From Pleurobrachia bachei (Eukaryota > Ctenophora > Tentaculata > Cydippida > Pleurobrachiidae), in contig AVPN01001273.1 of assembly GCA_000695325.1 (NCBI GenBank), positions 1 through 22,379 on the forward strand: 22,379 bases of DNA. The letters are read 5' to 3'. Position 1 is the first letter of the stretch, and the number at the start of each line of letters is the position of its first letter. Positions 9,201 through 17,300 of this stretch are shown in pieces. Both the position numbers and the translations under genes were made by a program. The notes beneath the pieces were generated by a model that saw only the letters and a program-made list of their open reading frames with translations, ran no database searches and was not told the DNA's origin.

Positions 9201-10681
9201 AACATACTAAATGAATCAACTCTAACCCCACAACTCCCACCCATCTCACCCTCTCTCCCTCCCAGGTACCAGGCTCCCGAACCCCAGGGCACCAAGAGAA
9301 CAACAACATGTCCGCTCTAAACCTAAACATTGGTCCCGGTGACTGCGAGTGGTTCGTTGTCCCAGCGAGCTACTGGGGAGTTTTCCATGAGATCTGCGAG
9401 AAAAACAAAATAAATTATCTAACAGGTACGCGCTGTGGGGATGTTGTGCTGAAAGTGATTGATGTCAGCGTTTGGTTTATGCGCGTTCATCGGTGCAGAG
9501 TTACACACACACATTCGGACACACGAACAAATTTACACCTTTTTTCAGGTTCATGGTGGCCATTAATTGAGGATCTCCAAAAAGAGGGAATCCCCTACTA
9601 CCGGTTCCTACAACGACCAGAAGATTTAGTTTGGATAGCGCCTGGAGCAATACATTGGGTTCAGGCGAAGGGATGGTGTAATAATATCGCTTGGAATACC
9701 GGCCCTATGACGCATAGTCAATATGTTGCTGCTTTTGAGAGATATGAGTGGAACAAGTTAAAGGGTGTTAAGAGTATTGTACCGATGATTCATCTTAGTT
9801 GGAATCTAGCAAGGTATGTAACCATCACCCAAACCTTTTTGAACCACCCAAACCTTACTCAAATTTTCGATTTATTCGTACACTAACTCACAGCAGAGAT
9901 TTAAATTTCAAACCTATCTCCCCTCTCTACTAGATATGCAAAGATACATGACGCACAGTTAGTCACACAGATAAGACACTGTCTAGAGGGGACACTTAAC
10001 AGATGTAGGAGCACTAAGGAACGCCTACAGAAAGAAGGTACGATGTTACGTTGTACGAGGGGTATAATCTTGGTAGTCGACACCCAGAAATCGCAAAATT
10101 GACTAAAATCCCTACTTTTTGTATTGTAACCCTTCATCTATTACCCTCCTTGTTATGTAGTAGGTAGCTACTCCCTCCTTTCCTTGATCAGAATTCAGAT
10201 CTCTATATAACCTCCTCCCTCCCTCCCAGGTGTAACAATCCAGTTCCACGGCCGAGAAGAGGAAGAATGGACCCATTACTGTGAGGTGTGTGAGGTTGAG
10301 GTTTTCAACCTCCTCTTTGTCCAAAACAGAAAGGTGCACTGTGAGAACTGTGCAAGGAGCACCTCTAAAACTCTGGAGGGATTTGTCGTCCTTGAAGAGG
10401 TGAGATAATTTTACAGTTTTACAGCCCTCCACCCTAAATCCTCAATTGGATCCTAACCCCTTTTTGCAACTTAACCGTTGTTGCTTCTACCCCATTTATC
10501 GCAGCCCCCCAATCAGTCAGTTTTTAACCCCAATATATTACCTTTCCCCCAGTACGAGATGAATGACCTAAAAGATATTCTGGATAAGTTTGAGAAAGTA
10601 GACCCACCCCCAGAATCAGAGACCCTAGAAGATTTCAAATTGGATGTGGACCGTCTCCCGCCCAGCCTCAGGGATTTGTAA
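266..10681 (+). CDS. KDM6A: KDM6A/UTX-like histone H3K27 demethylase, multi-exon, 5' part rearranged
   Basis: This is a nuclear Fe(II)/2-oxoglutarate-dependent JmjC demethylase that, in the family, removes di- and trimethyl marks from H3K27 and works with MLL3/4 COMPASS complexes. Exons read from the sequence: 266-295, 427-603, an array of repeated exons (865-3157), 4107-4262, 4455-4589, 4748-4866, 5075-5175, 6067-6185, 6377-6511, 7158-7388, 7519-7731, 8287-8424, 8870-9097, 9266-9425, 9549-9813, 9934-10037, 10230-10399 and 10553-10681 (stop TAA). All phases from 4107 onward match and give 800 residues. The order of motifs (DSRLFGF, TPRs, [35 protein letters not shown], Cys-x2-Cys pairs) follows human UTX. 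The long disordered linker of vertebrate UTX is largely missing. Exons for about 65 residues of the first TPRs are not found between 604 and the array. As written, exon 427-603 joins in frame only to 4107, skipping the array. UTX rather than JMJD3 is supported by the TPRs. Confidence 0.93.
427..603 (+). CDS. KDM6A: KDM6A exon with Gly-rich stretch and DSRLFGF motif
   Basis: A 177-base phase-0 exon encodes GQVN, a run of seven glycines, then a charged segment containing [15 protein letters not shown]. The DSRLFGF block is the conserved N-terminal signature just before the TPRs in UTX proteins (human DSRLFGFVRFHED). It ends in YLTQ before a GTACTT donor at 604. In human UTX the next residues begin the first TPR (LGKAVRCYESL). 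I find no counterpart before 865, so the following exon or exons are missing from this sequence. Confidence 0.85.
741..864. repeat. GC-rich repeat with three perfect triloop hairpins, abutting the exon array
   Basis: The stretch contains three perfect hairpins with 3-base loops: GGGG-TGG-CCCC (750-760), TGTGGCC-GAA-GGCCACA (785-801) and GGGGGC-GCA-GCCCCC (850-864). Its composition is sharply different from the AT-richer introns on either side. It runs directly into the middle of a KDM6A exon at GCTAGC (865-870), which is where array identity begins. It looks like a dispersed repeat at a rearrangement junction. I cannot name a family. Confidence 0.6.
2875..2902 (+). CDS. KDM6A: 28-base KDM6A coding piece (last of six copies), [10 protein letters not shown]
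   Basis: Copies lie at 1005-1032, 1379-1406, 1753-1780, 2127-2154, 2501-2528 and 2875-2902. The reading (G)TG TAC TTT CAC TAC AAC GCT TTC CAA TG, completed by the G of the next exon, gives [10 protein letters not shown]. This is identical to the human UTX block that precedes the residues encoded by the 121-base exon. A GTAATAAG donor follows. An ATATAG precedes it and could serve as an acceptor, making a 28-base microexon. However, the array breakpoint lies exactly here and the conserved upstream residues (FLYGLGL) are absent, so it is more likely the truncated 3' end of a larger exon. Confidence 0.75.
3037..3157 (+). CDS. KDM6A: 121-base KDM6A TPR exon (last, synonymously diverged copy)
   Basis: Six full copies lie at 1167-1287, 1541-1661, 1915-2035, 2289-2409, 2663-2783 and 3037-3157, plus the 3' end of a seventh at 865-913. 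Each encodes [16 protein letters not shown] and continues to F-E-A-A-L-K, matching the human UTX segment KAFQEVLYVDPSF through SSLK. The exon starts with one base of a split codon and ends in phase 0, so its length is 3n+1. The copy at 3037 is the one next to the normal downstream intron and differs from the others by eight third-position changes between 3067 and 3112. Confidence 0.9.
3158..4106 (+). other. KDM6A intron, purine-rich centre
   Basis: The first 89 bases match the array intron, then the sequence is unique. About 3390-3610 is strongly GA-rich on the plus strand, a polypurine tract with a simple-repeat character. The end is a pyrimidine-rich tract leading to the ACACAG acceptor at 4106. 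No gene is seen, and the open frames here have no conserved content. Confidence 0.7.
4107..6511 (+). CDS. KDM6A: KDM6A TPR block, six exons
   Basis: Exons 4107-4262, 4455-4589, 4748-4866, 5075-5175, 6067-6185 and 6377-6511 join in frame. They encode the central and C-terminal TPR superhelix used for protein contacts. Recognisable blocks are HFHLALMD and [49 protein letters not shown] followed by [27 protein letters not shown] followed by [20 protein letters not shown], and [10 protein letters not shown] to [14 protein letters not shown]. Each has a close human UTX counterpart (for example [20 protein letters not shown]). Split glycine codons at 4866/5075 and 5175/6067 confirm the junctions. 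The block ends at the conserved EAWxLPIPAxLT motif. Confidence 0.93.
5176..6066 (+). other. KDM6A intron with long GA-rich tract
   Basis: From about 5390 to 5880 the plus strand is dominated by GAGAGAGGG-type purine runs interrupted by ordinary sequence. The acceptor end (about 5995-6066) is a CT-rich run before CCCTCAG. No gene is seen; the long open frames on the minus strand are by-products of the low-complexity composition. Confidence 0.7.
6512..7157 (+). other. KDM6A intron, no embedded gene seen
   Basis: AT-rich intron between the TPR block and the linker exon. The reading frame upstream of the CTCCAG acceptor at 7157 is open for some distance, so a slightly earlier acceptor cannot be excluded, but those residues are not conserved. 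Confidence 0.6.
7158..7388 (+). CDS. KDM6A: KDM6A proline-rich linker exon
   Basis: This 77-codon exon starts with acidic and lysine-rich residues ([11 protein letters not shown]), then proline-rich sequence ([12 protein letters not shown]) ending in NPTTPSIR. The final motif matches NPPTPSIY just before the catalytic half of human UTX. Vertebrate UTX has several hundred disordered residues between the TPRs and this point; here only this exon is found. Confidence in the exact 5' edge is moderate. Confidence 0.85.
7519..8424 (+). CDS. KDM6A: KDM6A pre-JmjC region, two exons
   Basis: Exons 7519-7731 and 8287-8424. The first encodes [29 protein letters not shown] and [16 protein letters not shown]. 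The second encodes [21 protein letters not shown]. These align with human UTX blocks ([55 protein letters not shown]), which form the conserved helical segment packing against the JmjC core. Both exons are in phase 0 with GTGAGT and GTAGGG donors. Confidence 0.93.
8870..10037 (+). CDS. KDM6A: KDM6A JmjC catalytic domain, four exons
   Basis: Exons 8870-9097, 9266-9425, 9549-9813 and 9934-10037. The first gives [17 protein letters not shown] and [15 protein letters not shown]. The second gives [14 protein letters not shown] with the first two iron ligands, His at 9290-9292 and Glu at 9296-9298, then [12 protein letters not shown]. The third gives [22 protein letters not shown] with the third ligand His at 9653-9655, and [12 protein letters not shown]. 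All three HxE...H ligands are present, so the enzyme is predicted to be catalytically competent. Split codons (G|GT at 9425, AG|A at 9813) confirm the junctions. Confidence 0.95.
10230..10681 (+). CDS. KDM6A: KDM6A C-terminal zinc-binding domain and stop, two exons
   Basis: Exons 10230-10399 and 10553-10681. The [15 protein letters not shown] segment (cysteines at 10280-10282 and 10289-10291) and the [10 protein letters not shown] segment supply four cysteines equivalent to the GATA-like zinc site of UTX/JMJD3, which reads residues of the H3 tail near the target lysine. The loop between the two pairs is shorter than in human UTX. The last exon encodes [13 protein letters not shown] and ends SLRDL before TAA at 10679-10681. 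Confidence 0.93.
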
Positions 10682-10888
10682 ACTACATATTATAGCCATT
10701 CAATATTATATATGTCCGTGTGTTTGTGTGTATAGGTGATATAAGATATTCTAATTATTATTATGTTATATTTTGCACTTCCGAGAATGCATTTTGTAGC
10801 ATAGTCCTGAGTCCAAATCGTGCCCTCTATTACCCGGACTATCAGCTGCGTGCCAGATTTGCTTCCGAGTTTGCTAAATCTGTTAGAG
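10682..10888 (+). other. 3' flank / presumed 3' UTR of KDM6A
   Basis: AT-rich sequence. I see no AATAAA before the composite element, so the polyadenylation site is unresolved. A short open stretch near 10800-10890 runs into the element but resembles no protein known to me. Confidence 0.4.
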
Positions 10889-10896
10889 AAGTGTTT

Positions 10897-11409
10897 GGGG
10901 GGGGGGCCAACGCTATTTTTTGTAGTTTTTTGTAGTTTTTTGTAGCAGGGTCACTGCTTCCTTCTACAAAAAACTACAAAAAACTACAAAAATTTAACAC
11001 CTATTGTAGCCTCATAAATGTATAAAATGTATAAAATATTGTATAGAAGTGACACAATTATGTTAATAGAGCGTCTAGGAACGTTTTAAATTAGTTTGTA
11101 CCGGGTTTTAGTCTCTAAATCGTAGGATAAATTTTGTGCTGCCTGTGCTACCACCACTCTGACGCGTGAGGTCCGGGTTCGATTCCCGACCGGGCCCGGG
11201 TGGGACAATTTTTAAAAGACTTTTCAAAACTTTCTAAATGGTTTATGAACATCCAAATAGTATCTAAATAGGTTTTGAGACAACTTAACAAACAAAAGTT
11301 TAGTTTTTAGCATTGAAAAAAGCTTCATTTCAATCGATTTTACAAGTTTTCTTTTTTTGTAGTTTTTTGTAGTTTTTTGTAATTTTTTGTAGCAAAAAAA
11401 CGTTGCTTC
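10897..11409 (+). repeat. Left module of the composite element, tRNA-like B box, right end absent
   Basis: It begins with a 10-base G run and iterated TTTTTTGTAG units, which then reappear inverted as CTACAAAAAA, forming a subterminal hairpin. A B-box match GGTTCGATTCC lies at 11176-11186 within a T-arm-like context, preceded by an anticodon-arm-like CTCTGACGCGTGAGG. Iterated GTAGTTTTTT units recur at about 11358-11393. Identity with the right module stops at CGTTGCTTC (11409), before the terminal repeat. Confidence 0.8.
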
Positions 11410-11475
11410 GAATCGGAGATATGCGCGTTTAAAATTAGGTCAAAAAGACCCCCCTGTCCTTTGGTTAAAAATTTT

Positions 11476-11658
11476 GACTATAGTCTGATTGTAAATAACT
11501 GTCGTTTTTACCGCACTCGATTTTGCTCTATTGTGGCAATATCTCCAGTTCCTGACAAGATAGAGACTTGAAATTTAGAGGTTAGGAAGAAATTCGCATG
11601 TTCTTCGCAACCTCCAAGTGCGGTAAAAACGACAGTTATTTAAAATCAGACTATAGTC
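11476..11658. mobile_element. 183-bp miniature inverted-repeat element
   Basis: The arms 11476-11517 and 11617-11658 are 42 bases each and are reverse complements with a single mismatch, around a 99-base centre. Both begin with the self-palindrome GACTATAGTC. If the true termini are CTGATT...AATCAG, the flanking ACTATAGT on each side would be an 8-base duplication; a TA duplication is also possible. It lies in the DNA between the two modules of the composite element. It has no coding capacity. Confidence 0.75.
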
Positions 11659-11997
11659 TGCCAATTTATTTTGAACGCCCACAATTTTGGACATGCAGGT
11701 AATGGGGCCACTGAAATAGCTGCAGCTTTTATAGGCACACTAGCTGCTAAAAACACCAAATGTAAAACTCAATGAATAAAAGGTATGGAACTATCAATAT
11801 ACCTTACATAACAAAGGACAATTGTATTAATACATCTCTTTTTGTCTATCTTCCCGCATATATCACACATTTCATACATACTGTCATACACACAATGTCA
11901 GAGCACTGTCCTGACAGCTCACACACACACACACGCCGCAACCACACTGTCACGATTCAAATCGTGTCACAATCACACACTCTCTCACACAGCTATA
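11659..11997. other. Inter-module DNA with CA-rich stretch
   Basis: Non-coding sequence between the miniature element and the right module. It includes a CA-rich run (around 11921-11935) and related CACA tracts up to 11991. No gene is seen. Confidence 0.5.
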
Positions 11998-12539
11998 GGG
12001 GGGGGCCAACGCTATTTTTTGTAGTTTTTTGTAGCAGGGTCACTGCTTCCTTCTACAAAAAACTACAAAAAACTACAAAAATTTAACACCTATTGTAGCC
12101 TCATAAATGTATAAAATGTATAAAATATTGTATATAAGTGACACAGTTATGTTAATAGAGCGTCTAGGAACGTTTTAAATTAGTTTGTACCGGGTTTTAG
12201 TCTCTAAATCGTAGGATAAATTTTGTGCTGCCTGTGCTACCACCACTCTGACGCGTGAGGTCCGGGTTCGATTCCCGACCGGGCCCGGGTGGGACAATTT
12301 TTTAAAAGACTTTTTAAAACTTTCTAAATGGTTTATGCACATCCAAATAGTATCTAAATAGGTTTTGAGACAACTTAACAAACAAAAGTTTAGTTTTTAG
12401 CATTGAAAAAAGCTTCATTTCAATCGATTTTACAAGTTTTCTTTTTTTGTAGTTTTTTGTAGTTTTTTGTAATTTTTTGTAGCAAAAAAACGTTGCTTCC
12501 GTCTACTAACTACAAAAAATAGCGTTGGCCCCCCCCCCC
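11998..12539 (+). repeat. Right module of the composite element, both termini present
   Basis: A near copy of the left module. Differences visible by eye are one fewer TTTTTTGTAG unit at the left, a one-base T-run change and a handful of substitutions such as TATAGAAG/TATATAAG and ATGAAC/ATGCAC. A B-box GGTTCGATTCC lies at 12265-12275. It ends with the inverted terminal repeat (12511-12539), directly before AAGTGTTT. The high similarity to the left module suggests a recent duplication or transposition. Confidence 0.8.
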
Positions 12540-13262
12540 AAGTGTTTCCCCGTGTAGTTATAGATTATGTGTTTGTATTATAGCATATCCCCCTATCAGT
12601 GAGAGAAGCAATACAGAAAGAGAGTGAGAGAGAGAAAGAGACATAGACAGAGACAGATAGAAGAGATAGTTTGAATGTCCCGTTTAGGTGAAATTGTATG
12701 TTACAACACTTTATTTCCCGTAATTGTGTGTGCTGTGTAATAGGATGTGAATATGATATACTTCGGTTGAAGTAATTTCTCCCCCTCCTGATTTCCCCCG
12801 ATTACTGTTTAGTGAGAAATGGTTAACATGCCAATTAGAAGTTATCAATTATCAGTTAGATTGCATGTACTATTGTATATGGTCAGTATATTATAATATA
12901 TAAGGTTTTGTTTGATATTTTTGGTTTTGTTGTTGTTTTTGCCCCCATCCTTGGAAGTTTTATCATATTTTATCCGTCACAATATTTAGAATCTCATCAT
13001 AGTTTAATTTAATTATACAACTACAATAGATCTCCTGAAAACTATTAAATCTAGCTTGGTCTTCCCGTGTGAGATGTTTCCTATGATATCTGTACTTATA
13101 TTACACCCTGCTGAAACACATGATTACCAATCAATCACGATTTTGCTTAAGTACAATTGCAGCCTATGTAGCTACACATTTAGTTTAAAGTCCGGTTATT
13201 TGAAAAATACTGCGTTTTATTTTGCTAAATCGAATGTGTCGTAAAGCTTCGCGAGCTTCGTT

Positions 13263-13305
13263 GCCGCGCTGCGCGCGGCCCTAGTGGAGGGGTGACAGCG
13301 TCACC
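13263..13305. repeat. Paired perfect triloop hairpins
   Basis: GCCGCGC-TGC-GCGCGGC (13263-13279) and GGTGAC-AGC-GTCACC (13291-13305) are perfect hairpins with 3-base loops, 11 bases apart. The 14-mer CCGCGCTGCGCGCG recurs exactly at 22221-22234. This style matches the hairpins at 750-864, suggesting a dispersed repeat class; the function is unknown. Confidence 0.6.
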
Positions 13306-13344
13306 AACGTAAAGCTAAGCTTGTTGTGCTAATACAGACACAGT

Positions 13345-13392
13345 CTCTGGCGGTACCAGACCCCAATTAGGTTGGGTTGGCGCCGTCAGACA
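13345..13392. repeat. Short hairpin element, CTGGCGGTACC...GACAG
   Basis: It starts TCTGGCGGTACCAGACC and ends GGCGCCGTCAGACAG, and its two ends are roughly complementary. The same edge sequences and arrangement occur at 21157-21216, so the two are probably members of one small repeat family, though their centres differ. Confidence 0.45.
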
Positions 13393-14274
13393 GGTGTCAA
13401 CTGCCTGAATCTGGGAAAAAATGAGAAATAAATTTACCGAAAAAAAATGTAACGCGCAAAACAAATCCGCGCTATTTTAGAATAACAGTTGCGCGCGATT
13501 CCATTTCAAATTTTCAAGATCAAGAACGTGATTTTCAAAATCTTCAAAAACCAAAACGCAAAACAGAAAACTGACCAATTTTAAAAATTGAATTTTTATC
13601 GCCTTGTTTCCAGTTTTGAGGCTTTCTCCTTCAAAATGTTACAATTATTTATCATTAAATGAAAATAAATTAATTTGTTTCAGACAAACTTATCGAGAAT
13701 ACATTTTCACTCGTAGGGGGGATGGGGCCTCTGGCCGGAGGCGAATCTTTGCTTCACAATTCCTTGGCGATCTCAGATCTCTTTACCTAGGTTCTTAAAT
13801 GACTGGATTACACCTGCAATGGTGGGACCGTACTGGCTTGTGCCGGTCGTGCGTCACAGACACACAGCGAATGCAGTAGCATGTGTCTGCTAAAATCATT
13901 TCCTTGTGCAATGGATAATACTTGCTCTAAATGTTTTCTTAGCAGTGTTTTGATTGCAAGACAACAGTTCCGTGTCATCTGCAGTGCCACTGGTGCAACA
14001 ACAGTGTGTAGTAGGTCCAGTCTCATAGTGTGTAGTATGGATTGTCGACTGCTACAGTCTGTTGTGTCTATAGGATATATTTCACCTCTCAATATTGTAT
14101 AATACTTGGAACATCTGTTAGATTTTCTCTATCCCTTCTTAAACTCTCTTTCCTTCCCAAAATCGCTGGCTGAGCTGTTAGTGTCAAGTGATACCATTGT
14201 TTCATCTTTTAAGAACACCCCTCTCCCCCTCTCGATCCCATTCACTTTTTTCATTGCTTCCCAACACTCTCATC

Positions 14275-14313
14275 ATGACTACTGCAGCTACTTTACTAGC
14301 TGACTACTACAAG
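14275..14313 (+). CDS. G6PD: G6PD first coding exon, form 1 ([13 protein letters not shown])
   Basis: An ATG in the context CATCATGACT opens 13 codons ending in AAG before a strong GTAAGA donor. The phase-0 end matches exon 15672. The N-terminus of G6PD is poorly conserved, so support is the start codon, donor and phase. The frame is open for some way upstream, so an earlier start is possible but not needed. Confidence 0.55.
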
Positions 14314-17300
14314 GTAAGATCGCTGCAAACCTTTTGGCTTATCATAAATTTAGAGGAGATAGCAGGTTTTTCATCTCACGTTTTCTATGCAACCTGTTTG
14401 ACAGTTGTTCATGTGAAATGAGACAAGTCCCAGTCTAGGCAGAGGGCTGGTCATGGGCTGGTTAATTTCGTTAGGTATTTGCATAACTTTAGACACAGAC
14501 AAGACGCTTTATCTTTCCCAGTCACCAACATAAAATTCTCTCTATCTCTCTGTTTTTCTCTCTGTTTTCTCTCTGATTCTAAGCTTTTCTCTCCTTACCT
14601 CACTCCAAGTCCCCCACCTTCTTATCATCCGACTATATTGCCAGCTCGTCTCACCACTTTCCAGTATACAGAAGTCGTCTATGATGTGCTTACATATTTC
14701 CTTGGCACGTCGGTGAAAATAATATCTGTTTCGATGTCATCGTGACAATTGGCTGGGAATTAATTGGCTGGTAATTATGAGCTCTCCACCTCAATCATCC
14801 CCCTCCCCAACGTGTTCTTCTTCTTCCCCGCCGTGTGGAGTTAAACAGGTGAAGTTCTATGTTTTGTTCTTAGAGCACATAATGCTTGGGAGATGGTTAG
14901 AGCTTGGAAGAGTGATAATAGCTAGAGAATGGGCGAGAGATAAAAAGGGAAGATAGTTAGGGTTAAAAAGGGGGAGGAGGTTTTTTGTAAAGCACAATAT
15001 AAAGATCAAGTTGTAAAGAGTGTTTGTTTCGTGAAGCACCCTTTATGTAAAGATAAGGAGTTATTATACCACCAACTCACTGTGCCACACTATTCTTCTA
15101 CCTCTCCATTTCTCTCTGTCCTCTCTCTGCCCTCGTGGGTCAAGCTGAGAGAGTGTCAAATTCTTCTACCCCTCCAGCTCAGTATATCTCTCTATCCTCT
15201 ACTATGATTGTTCTTTCTCTCGTTCTCTCTCTCCTATCCACGCCCAACCCCGTTGTCCCATCCCTCCTTTATACCGACACCTCTTGATAGATGCTAACTT
15301 TTGTGTTCTTCTCTATTGTTAAACTGACATGGACGGTTATTATTATATCTGTTATTTTTCTTTCTTGGACTGTCTTGTTAAATACTTTTGATTAGCGTTT
15401 CTTATGTTTCCTTGTCACCATAAAAACTAGTAGTCTGCGGGTTTTATTTCGTTTTTACCATATAGAACTACTGTAAACGTTGATATTTCCCCGGGTGACA
15501 ATTTTCACGGATTCATGATTTTTGACATGTTTGATGTTTCACAGTGTGAATTTTCGAAGACAGTATGTGACATCTCTTTGTGGAGTTATTGCACAATCCT
15601 CTATTGGCATACTTGGTACGATCACAAAACTCCGGCTAATTAACTAAGTTTTTTCTCCTCCAATGAACTAGGTCGACATGGAGGCTTTGGAGGCAATCCA
15701 ACAGGGGGCAGCGGGTAAACCCATCTTCGATCCCACATCATGTGTCATCTACACAGTGCTGGGAGCATCGGTAAGTGAAATGTTATTTAGTAGTTTCTAC
15801 CCTTTATGTGTATTATCCATTGGTAATGACTAATGAAATTACCCCTACGTGCAAGCGTATTAGGGCCGGGGTGACTTCATTATAACCAATATTATCCATT
15901 AGAAAAGTATGCTAATGTTTCCAATTTCCTTCCTTCTTCCTTTCAAATCATTACTATTTCTCCGTCCCAGGGTGATCTAGCCAAGAAGAAGATCTTCCCC
16001 GCACTGTGTAACCTTTTTGAGAAGAAAGTCCTGCCCCCTAGCTGTCAGATTATCGGGTTTGCTAGGAGCAAAGTTACTGTTCCTGAACTTGCTGAGAAGT
16101 GCAAGGCTTATATGAAGGTATTTCTCCTTGTTCCCAACCTCCTTGCGAGAAAGGGTCGAGCAAGACAATTATTTCCAATCCCACACTTTATTTTGCTTGT
16201 ACATACTTACATGGAATTGGATTGCAGTACGTTAGCATGCAGTGTAAAATGTAATATGCGGATCAGGCTGGCTTTTGCATATACAATAGACATTACATGC
16301 TCCTTTCTAGATTAAAACATGACTGAAGGGGCAAAAGTAAACCGTGAAGGCATGCGGTTCATAGCTATTTCATAATTAAAACTGTTGATCTATAGGACCA
16401 TCTAAGCGGCCCAGTGTTATATTTTGAACAATCAAAACCTTCTAAGTAGCTGTTAATACGGAGAAGACACAAAAAGTAGCCCATTGTTATGATCCAGTCG
16501 TGATTGATTAAACAAATTAATCCCTGGAGGGGGGCATCCTTACTAAGATTCGCTTATTTGGGAGCCCGGACCAACAAAACTAAAACTATTTTAACAAACT
16601 ACTATCTCTCCCCTCCTCTCACATTCTCTTCGTCTCTCTCCAGGCTAAGGACGATCAAGTATTGGAGGAGTTCTGGTCTCGAGTGACGTACACCCAGGGT
16701 GGTTATGACTCAGATGGGTTTGGTAAACTGGCTCACTCTATCCAGAAGCTGGAGAAGAAACATGCCAGTAAACAGAGGTACGGGTCAACATCAAGTTTAC
16801 AACCTTGTTTTACTATTTAAACTACGGGATCTTGATTAATCTGTTGGTAGCTCTGCTAGAATTTCGTTTAATTCAATACCTTACCAACCACTTGGTAGCT
16901 AAATTACCGTTCAAAGATGGGGCCATTTCATGACCAAACCAACTGCACTGCTTGTGCCATGTATTTATTGGCTATTGTACAGAGTGTATATTACATGGAA
17001 TTTACCAGGCACGAGTTATCCAATTAGACATGTGTGTCATCGTGCCAAACAGTTAGCACAATACACCAGGCAATTGTGTCTGTATCTGGAGGTGACTGTC
17101 TCTCTGTATCTGTGTGTTTGTGAGTGTAGGAGTAAGGAGAACAAATAAGGCTATTTGATGATAATTGGTGGTGGTGTATTAAATTGGTATTGACAGATAC
17201 AAATTGGTGTTAAATAAGCGTACTAAGGTATTTGACAGCTTGTCATCTGAACTTACTTAGAAAAACACGGATTTTAGACTTCTAATTTATGAAATCAACG

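Larger units (their letters stand above)
10897..12539. mobile_element. Composite DNA-transposon-like element with 8-bp target-site duplication
   Basis: The outer ends are inverted repeats: a G-run followed by CCAACGCTATTTTTTGTAGTT on the left, and its complement ending ...AGCGTTGG plus a C-run on the right. The element is bounded by a perfect direct repeat AAGTGTTT at 10889-10896 and 12540-12547. An 8-base duplication fits hAT-like or other 8-bp-TSD DNA transposons; the family is not assignable from the ends alone. No transposase is encoded, so it is non-autonomous. Inside are two near-identical modules (10897-11409 and 11998-12539) separated by about 590 bases. The left module lacks a right terminus and the inner left end at 11998 is not flanked by AAGTGTTT, so the two modules with the intervening DNA appear to behave as one unit. 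Confidence 0.8.
12548..14274. other. Intergenic spacer between KDM6A and G6PD
   Basis: No conserved coding sequence. Contents visible are a GA-rich run (about 12598-12665), AT-rich sequence to 13230, a cluster of GC-rich hairpins and CpG-bearing sequence (13236-13420), further CGCG-rich DNA to 13500, and a palindromic GCCTC...GAGGC at 13727-13742. The last several hundred bases presumably include the G6PD promoter, but I see no decisive TATA or initiator element. Confidence 0.5.

Noticed and set aside
10798-10890. Short coding-like stretch (SPNRALYYPDYQLRAR) interrupted by the composite element
   Set aside because: No protein family is recognisable and it is short; it may be 3' UTR of KDM6A, so it is not called a gene.
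11165-11200. A functional tRNA gene at the B box GGTTCGATTCC (and its copy near 12265)
   Set aside because: Only the 3' half resembles a tRNA; no matching A box, D arm or acceptor stem is found upstream, and the sequence is repeated within an inverted-repeat element.
17008-17046. Hairpin GGCACGA...TCGTGCC in a G6PD intron
   Set aside because: A 7-base stem with a 25-base loop is expected by chance in a window this size.
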